Part shown: positions 1 to 6,473 of the stretch, in pieces
How positions within the stretch are numbered: position 1 is the stretch's first letter
How the letters are laid out: each line of letters opens with the position of its first letter
Source: Clostridia bacterium
GTDB lineage: Bacteria; Bacillota; Clostridia; CAKSNL01; HGM11501
Assembly (NCBI GenBank): GCA_030535815.1
Contig: JAUNRD010000109.1
Span: 1-6,473 of the forward strand
Direction of reading: 5' to 3'
Length of the DNA stretch: 6,473 nt
Notes under the pieces: generated by a model
What the model was told of the DNA's origin: nothing
Seen by the model: only the letters and a program-made list of their open reading frames with translations
Databases searched by the model: none
Made by a program: the position numbers and the translations under genes

Positions 1-320
1 TAAGCATTTTAATGCAGGCGGTGTTTTTAATTACCGGAATGTGGAACCATACATTTATATGGGGTAATGTTCTGGGCTATTTTGCCTCTGTCGGAAACTT
101 TCTTCTTATGGGGCTTACTGTTCAGAAAGCACTTACTATGGAAGAAAAGGATGCCAAAAAATTAGTTCAATTTTCCCAGTCGGGAAGGCTTTTTATGCTT
201 TTAATCGTTGCCTTAATCGGAAACTTTGCAGGTATTTTCAATCTTTTTTCTGTGGTAATACCCTTTATTTTTCCGAGAATTGCAGTTATGATAAGACCTT
301 TAATTAAAGGAAAGGAGTGA
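1..320 (+). CDS. atpI: ATP synthase protein I (AtpI-like), 5' partial
   Basis: Small membrane protein of the ATP synthase I family, encoded first in many atp operons and thought to help assemble the c ring or Fo. The reading frame is open to the left edge: the codons before the Met at position 12 (AGC ATT TTA) contain no stop, and no Shine-Dalgarno sequence precedes that Met, so the true start probably lies outside the window. Counting from that Met, 102 residues are visible, with hydrophobic segments at about 18-38, 60-77 and 78-96. A charged loop (EEKDAKK) lies between the first two, and the tail RIAVMIRPLIKGKE resembles the end of the family. The N-terminal membrane segment seems to be cut off. 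The gene ends one base before the atpB start codon, so the two are probably cotranscribed. Identity rests on hydropathy, family-like pattern and position before atpB; this family is poorly conserved. Confidence 0.8.
   Translation, partial: SILMQAVFLITGMWNHTFIWGNVLGYFASVGNFLLMGLTVQKALTMEEKDAKKLVQFSQSGRLFMLLIVALIGNFAGIFNLFSVVIPFIFPRIAVMIRPLIKGKE
311..317 (+). promoter_or_regulatory. Ribosome binding site of atpB
   Basis: AAAGGAG lies in the last codons of atpI, just before its TGA stop. It is 4 bases from the ATG at 322 and 7 bases from the adjacent in-frame GTG at 325. The spacing slightly favours GTG, but either start changes the protein by one residue only. The overlap with the atpI end suggests translational coupling. 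Confidence 0.7.
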
Positions 321-321
321 T

Positions 322-1224
322 ATGGTGAAAAACTCTGATACAAAATTCAAGATACTTGACATTTTATATATTATAATGATGATTCTTCCCCTTATCTGCT
401 GCCTTGTCTTAAAGGTTTTAACTCAGCCCCTTTCAGAAGGCATCACCGTTACGGGCGCAAGGATTTATTTCACCTTGGATATGCCCATTCAGCCGATGCC
501 CGTAACAGAAGCACAGGTAAACTCCCTTGCTGTTATGATAACACTTTTCTTCTTCTGTCTATATATGACCCACGGAATTGAAGAGCGTATAAAGCTTAAA
601 AGGCAGCATTTTGCGGAATTGATTGTAGAAAAGGTTGACAAGCTTGTCATTGAAAATATGGGCGAATATTTCAAGGGATATTCACCCTTCATCATTTCAA
701 TCCTTGCCCTTTCGGCGCTTTCAAGCCTTTTATCACTTTTAGGGCTTTTCCCTCCCACCTCGGACATAAATGTCGTGGCAGGCTGGGCAGTCTTAGTCTT
801 CATTTTAATTACCTATTATAAAATGAAATGCGGTCCTTTATATTATCTCAAAGGATTTACGGAGCCTGTTGCATTTTTAGCCCCCATCAATTTTATAAGC
901 GAATTTGCAACCCCCATTTCAATGAGCTTCCGTCACTACGGAAATATTTTATCGGGTACGGTTATATCAACATTAGTTGCTGCAGGTCTTTCCGGTCTTA
1001 CTGCACTTTTACTCGGAAACTTACCGGGTTTCCTTGGTGAAATCCCCTTCTTAAGAATCGGTCTTCCCGCAGTATTGTCAATATATTTCGACGTATTCTC
1101 GGGCTGCCTGCAGGCATTTATCTTTGCTATGCTTACAATGCTTAATGTATCAGGCGGCTTTGATATGGACGAATACGAAAAAAGAAAGTTAAAAAAGCTT
1201 GCTAAAAAGCAGGCAAAAATATAA
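322..1224 (+). CDS. atpB: F1Fo ATP synthase subunit a
   Basis: Fo stator subunit that provides the two half channels through which ions reach and leave the c ring. The 300 residues have hydrophobic segments at about 12-32, 65-82, 119-142, 150-168, 185-233 and 243-280, followed by a very basic tail (KRKLKKLAKKQAK). The essential arginine, equivalent to E. coli Arg210, is Arg204 in PISMSFRHYGN. Asn208 and Gln264 (LQAFIFAMLT) match E. coli Asn214 and Gln252. The E. coli Glu219/His245 pair appears here as Thr213 and Asp257, so a carboxylate sits on the last helix instead. The usual RLFGN reads RHYGN. The gene starts one base after atpI and ends 19 bases before atpE. Identification is firm; whether H+ or Na+ is carried cannot be read from this subunit alone. 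Confidence 0.96.
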   Translation: MVKNSDTKFKILDILYIIMMILPLICCLVLKVLTQPLSEGITVTGARIYFTLDMPIQPMPVTEAQVNSLAVMITLFFFCLYMTHGIEERIKLKRQHFAELIVEKVDKLVIENMGEYFKGYSPFIISILALSALSSLLSLLGLFPPTSDINVVAGWAVLVFILITYYKMKCGPLYYLKGFTEPVAFLAPINFISEFATPISMSFRHYGNILSGTVISTLVAAGLSGLTALLLGNLPGFLGEIPFLRIGLPAVLSIYFDVFSGCLQAFIFAMLTMLNVSGGFDMDEYEKRKLKKLAKKQAKI

Positions 1225-1228
1225 TTAA

Positions 1229-1531
<303 letters not shown>

Positions 1532-1542
1532 TAAAATAGGAC

Positions 1543-1548
1543 AGGAAG
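1543..1548 (+). promoter_or_regulatory. Ribosome binding site of atpF
   Basis: AGGAAG lies 7 bases before the ATG at 1556, in the 24-base gap between atpE and atpF, the longest gap in the window. The gap holds no inverted repeat that could end transcription. Confidence 0.7.
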
Positions 1549-1555
1549 TTTTATA

Positions 1556-2071
1556 ATGCAGAATTTAGAAGTTATATCAATAAATCTCTGGAATGTACTT
1601 ATTTCTTTAATAAACCTTGCTCTTCTTTATTTTATGATAAAGAAGTTTTTATACAAGCCCGTTAAAAAAATGCTTACATCCCGTCAGGAGACCATTGATA
1701 AAAGCTATAAGGAAGCCGAAGATGCGGCAAATGATGCCAAAAAGGCAAAGGATAGTTATGAAGAAAAGCTGCTTGACGCAAAGAAAGAGTCTGACAGCTT
1801 AATTCAGTCTGCCGTAAATGTGGCACAAAAAAGAGAAGAAGAAATCATCGCCGATGCAAAAAAGGAAGCGGAAGGTATCGTTTCCCGTGCAAAGGAAGAA
1901 GCCTCTCTTGAAGTAAAGAAGGCAGAACAGGGCATGAAGGAAGAAATCGTTAAGGTCGGAACTCTTTTAGCCGAAAAAATGCTTGAGAGAGAAATAAGCG
2001 AAAAGGATCACAAGGATATAATCGATTCCTTTATAGAGAAAATAGGTGACAGCGATGAAGGCAATAATTAA
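1556..2071 (+). CDS. atpF: F1Fo ATP synthase subunit b
   Basis: Peripheral-stalk subunit, present as a dimer, that links subunit a in the membrane to delta on top of F1. The 171 residues have one N-terminal membrane helix (about 9-28), then the family motif KKFLYKPVKKML (29-40) with Arg43 in TSRQETID. After this comes a long, highly charged Ala/Lys/Glu-rich helix (about 45-150), as expected for the right-handed coiled coil. The C-terminal part (GTLLAEKMLEREIS) is the likely delta-binding region. Length is normal for the family (about 155-170). Only one b gene is seen, so a homodimer is likely rather than the b/b' pair of phototrophs. The 3' end overlaps the atpH start by 17 bases. Confidence 0.95.
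   Translation: MQNLEVISINLWNVLISLINLALLYFMIKKFLYKPVKKMLTSRQETIDKSYKEAEDAANDAKKAKDSYEEKLLDAKKESDSLIQSAVNVAQKREEEIIADAKKEAEGIVSRAKEEASLEVKKAEQGMKEEIVKVGTLLAEKMLEREISEKDHKDIIDSFIEKIGDSDEGNN
2044..2049 (+). promoter_or_regulatory. Ribosome binding site that sets the atpH start
   Basis: AGGTGA lies 5 bases before the ATG at 2055, inside the end of atpF. It also covers the alternative upstream GTG codon (2046-2048), making GTG use unlikely, since only a weak GAGA lies before that codon. The delta family also begins with a motif like [13 protein letters not shown], which fits the ATG. Confidence 0.65.
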
Positions 2072-2582
2072 CGAATACGCTGAGGCGCTTTTCTCCATTG
2101 CGGCAGAAAGCGGCGAGCTTGATGCTTTTTCAAACGAGCTTTCGGAAATGAAAAAGCTCATTTCGAAAAACGAAGGCTATACCGAGTTTTTATCCTGCCC
2201 TTCCCTCCCGCTTTCTGAAAGACTTTCGGCAATAGATGAAGCTTTTTTATCCTTTCACCACAACATAGTTTCTTTTCTTAAGCTTCTTACAGAAAAGGGA
2301 CGAATAAAAGACCTTTCTTCGTGTATAGATGAGTTTAATAATATGCTGCTCGCATTCAGAAACACGGAAACAGTAAAGGTTTATTCCCGCGTTCCTTTAA
2401 CGGATGAGCAGAAGGCAAAGCTTATAGAAAAACTTTCCGAAAAATACAAAAAGAATATTAATGCCGTTTATGAAACGGACGAGGCACTGCTTGGCGGCAT
2501 AAAAATTGTCGCAGGAGATATGCTTATTGACGGCAGTATCAAAAAGGGCCTCAAAGACCTTAAGGAAGTGATTGAAAAATGA
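2055..2582 (+). CDS. atpH: F1Fo ATP synthase subunit delta
   Basis: Soluble F1 subunit (OSCP-like) that caps the alpha3-beta3 head and binds the C-terminal ends of the b dimer, so the head does not turn with the rotor. With the ATG at 2055 the protein has 175 residues, the usual family length. A helical N-terminal domain begins with the typical [11 protein letters not shown] (6-16) and runs to about 105. The conserved C-terminal segment is [27 protein letters not shown] (residues about 144-166), with the family pattern GG-x-x-x-x-x-G-D...DGS. A GTG at 2046 in the same frame would add three residues, but the Shine-Dalgarno position and family N-terminus favour the ATG. It overlaps atpF by 17 bases and atpA by 4 bases (ATGA), pointing to tightly coupled translation. 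Confidence 0.94.
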   Translation: MKAIINEYAEALFSIAAESGELDAFSNELSEMKKLISKNEGYTEFLSCPSLPLSERLSAIDEAFLSFHHNIVSFLKLLTEKGRIKDLSSCIDEFNNMLLAFRNTETVKVYSRVPLTDEQKAKLIEKLSEKYKKNINAVYETDEALLGGIKIVAGDMLIDGSIKKGLKDLKEVIEK

Positions 2583-4069
2583 ACAATCCCGCAGAAATCA
2601 GCAGTATCATAAAAAGTCAGATTGAAAACTATAAAAAATCGGTGGAAATGGATGAAACAGGTTCCGTTATCCTGGTGGGTGACGGCATTGCCCGCGTTTA
2701 CGGTCTTAAAAACTGTATGGCAAACGAGCTTTTAGAGTTTTCAAACGGAGCAACCGGTATGGCTCAGAACTTAGAAGAGGAAACAGTATCCGTTGCAGTT
2801 TTATCCAACAACAACGATATAAAAGAGGGCGACACCGTTAAGAGAACAGGAAAAGTTTTATCCGTTCCCGTTGGTGAAGCACTCCTCGGAAGAGTTGTAA
2901 ACGCTCTTGGTGAGCCCATTGACGGCAAGGGTGCAATTTCTTACAATGCATACCGCCCCATCGAATCCGAGGCTCCCGGTATCATTGAAAGAGAAAGCGT
3001 TAATGTTCCCCTTCAGACAGGTATCAAAGCGATAGACAGTATGATTCCCATCGGAAGAGGTCAGCGAGAATTAATCATCGGCGACCGTCAGACAGGTAAA
3101 ACCGAAATTGCTATCGACACTATTATTAACCAGAAAAACACAGGAGTTATATGCATTTACGTTGCAATAGGACAAAAGAGTACATCTGTTGCAAAGCTTG
3201 CAAATAACCTTATAAAAAGCGGTGCCATGGATTATACCATCATCGTTTCCGCAACTGCGGCAGAAAGTGCTCCTCTTCAGTACATTGCCCCCTATTCGGG
3301 CTGTGCCATGGCTGAATATTTCCGTGAGCAGGGCAAGGACGTTTTGATAATTTACGATGATTTAAGTAAGCACGCCGTTGCTTACCGCGCCCTTTCCCTT
3401 CTTATCCGCCGTCCTCCCGGACGTGAGGCTTATCCCGGTGACGTATTCTACCTTCACTCAAGATTACTTGAGCGCGCAGCCTGCGTGGCAAAGGAATACG
3501 GCGGTGGCTCAATTACAGCCCTTCCCATTATTGAAACTCAGGCGGGTGACGTATCGGCATATATCCCCACAAACGTTATCTCCATTACAGACGGACAGAT
3601 TTTCCTTGAAACCGAGCTTTTCAACTCCGGTATTATGCCCGCAATAAACCCCGGCATCTCCGTAAGCCGAGTTGGCGGTTCTGCTCAGCTTAAGGCAATG
3701 AAGAAGGTATCCGGTGAGCTTAAGCTTTTATATTCACAGTACCGTGAGCTTCAGTCATTTGCTCAGTTCGGAAGTGACTTGGATGCCGACACCAAGAAAA
3801 GACTTGCTCTTGGTGAGCGTATTGTAGAAGTGCTTAAGCAAGGCAGAAACACACCTATCCGCGTAGGATGCCAGGTTGCAATTGTTTATGCCGTAATTAA
3901 CGGTTATCTCGATTCTGTCGCTGTATCCGATGTTAAAAAATACGAATCGGCACTTTATTTCAAGCTTGAAAATGAATATACAGATTGGCTTAACAAAATC
4001 GAAAGCGGAAGCTTTGATGATGGAGATATCGCTTCCCTTAAAAAGATTCTTACGGAAGTGCAGGTATAA
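2579..4069 (+). CDS. atpA: F1Fo ATP synthase subunit alpha
   Basis: Regulatory, non-catalytic nucleotide-binding subunit of the F1 hexamer. The 496 residues contain, in order, an N-terminal helix for delta binding, the beta-barrel domain (about 25-95), the nucleotide-binding domain and a C-terminal helical domain (about 375-496). Visible motifs are Walker A GDRQTGKT (168-175, Lys174), Walker B DVLIIYDD (254-261), and the signature [14 protein letters not shown] (354-367), whose Arg364 is the arginine finger (E. coli Arg376) completing the catalytic site on beta. Gln171 in the P-loop is typical of alpha and separates it from beta. The protein is slightly shorter than the common 502-513. The start overlaps the atpH stop (ATGA), with AAGGAAG at 2562-2568 upstream; the stop is 3 bases before atpG. 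Confidence 0.98.
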   Translation: MNNPAEISSIIKSQIENYKKSVEMDETGSVILVGDGIARVYGLKNCMANELLEFSNGATGMAQNLEEETVSVAVLSNNNDIKEGDTVKRTGKVLSVPVGEALLGRVVNALGEPIDGKGAISYNAYRPIESEAPGIIERESVNVPLQTGIKAIDSMIPIGRGQRELIIGDRQTGKTEIAIDTIINQKNTGVICIYVAIGQKSTSVAKLANNLIKSGAMDYTIIVSATAAESAPLQYIAPYSGCAMAEYFREQGKDVLIIYDDLSKHAVAYRALSLLIRRPPGREAYPGDVFYLHSRLLERAACVAKEYGGGSITALPIIETQAGDVSAYIPTNVISITDGQIFLETELFNSGIMPAINPGISVSRVGGSAQLKAMKKVSGELKLLYSQYRELQSFAQFGSDLDADTKKRLALGERIVEVLKQGRNTPIRVGCQVAIVYAVINGYLDSVAVSDVKKYESALYFKLENEYTDWLNKIESGSFDDGDIASLKKILTEVQV

Positions 4070-4072
4070 AAA

Positions 4073-6279
<2,207 letters not shown>

Positions 6280-6281
6280 TT

Positions 6282-6473
6282 ATGAATACATTTCATTTAA
6301 CGGTAGCCTCCCCCGACGGCAACAAGTTTTCAGGTGATGTTATAAAGCTTGATGTCAGAGGTACGGAAGGCGAACTTGCCGTAATGGCAGGTCATATCCC
6401 ATTTGTTACTTCTTTGGTTGAATGTGATTGTCTTCTTTATTCCGGCACTCAATACCCATCGCTTTATGGCTTC
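6282..6473 (+). CDS. atpC: F1Fo ATP synthase subunit epsilon, 3' partial
   Basis: Rotor subunit that joins gamma to the c ring and, in many bacteria, restrains ATP hydrolysis through its C-terminal helices. The ATG at 6282 opens a frame that continues to the right edge, giving 64 residues of the usual 130-140. The N-terminal beta-sandwich is recognisable: VASPDGNKFSGDVIKLDV (8-25), then the family hallmark GTEGELAVMAGH (27-38) and IPFVTSL (39-45). The residues after 46 (ECDCLLYSGTQY) are less typical. AGAGG at 6271-6275, inside the end of atpD, stands 6 bases before the start, and the gap to atpD is only 2 bases. The C-terminal regulatory helices lie outside the window, so whether they exist cannot be judged. 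Confidence 0.92.
   Translation, partial: MNTFHLTVASPDGNKFSGDVIKLDVRGTEGELAVMAGHIPFVTSLVECDCLLYSGTQYPSLYGF

Noticed and set aside
356..377. Perfect TTGACA (356-361) and perfect TATAAT (372-377) inside the start of atpB, looking like an internal promoter.
   Set aside because: The spacer is only 10 bases, far from the 16-18 needed by the housekeeping sigma factor. No good -10 box sits 17 bases after TTGACA. Both lie inside coding sequence rich in A and T.
1532..1555. Gap between atpE and atpF examined for a hairpin or processing site.
   Set aside because: The 24 bases have no inverted repeat and no T-run after a stem, only a ribosome binding site.
1552..1557. TATAAT overlapping the atpF start codon, a possible -10 box.
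   Set aside because: No -35-like sequence stands about 17 bases upstream (the region is TAATAAAATAG), and a transcript from it would begin inside atpF without a ribosome binding site.
3378..3647. Plus-strand 89-codon frame inside atpA in another frame.
   Set aside because: The alpha frame across this stretch is intact and conserved, including the arginine-finger region just after it. The alternative product is low-complexity Pro/Leu/Ser-rich sequence, typical of an off-frame reading.

Overview
The window holds the greater part of one F-type (F1Fo) ATP synthase operon. All genes are on the plus strand, in the standard bacterial order atpI-atpB-atpE-atpF-atpH-atpA-atpG-atpD-atpC. The first gene (atpI) runs off the left edge and the last (atpC) off the right edge; the seven between them are complete and intact. 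Gaps between genes range from a 17-base overlap to 24 bases, so no stretch is unexplained. I see no RNA gene, mobile element, CRISPR array or terminator, and no convincing promoter. The operon promoter and terminator must lie outside the window.

The gene order, the purine-rich Shine-Dalgarno sequences before most genes, the moderate-to-low GC content and the protein sequences suggest a Bacillota/Clostridia-type anaerobe, perhaps a gut Oscillospirales-like lineage. The taxonomy is inference and rests on no database search.

Layout: Fo membrane part at 1-2071 (AtpI assembly factor, subunit a, subunit c, subunit b); stalk subunit delta at 2055-2582; catalytic F1 part at 2579-6473 (alpha, gamma, beta, start of epsilon). 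Subunits a and c carry ions across the membrane and turn the c ring. Gamma and epsilon pass the rotation to the alpha3-beta3 head, and b and delta hold the head still.

The observation most worth following is in subunit c. Besides the ion-carrying Glu63, it has a second glutamate, Glu30, where classical Na+-coupled c subunits have Gln. The rest of the Na+ ligand pattern (Val61, Thr64, Thr65, Tyr68) is kept. This matches the two-carboxylate rotor type described for Fusobacterium nucleatum and suggests a Na+-coupled enzyme. Subunit a also departs from the textbook residues around its essential arginine. I see no wholly new system here; it is a conserved housekeeping operon with an interesting ion-coupling signature.
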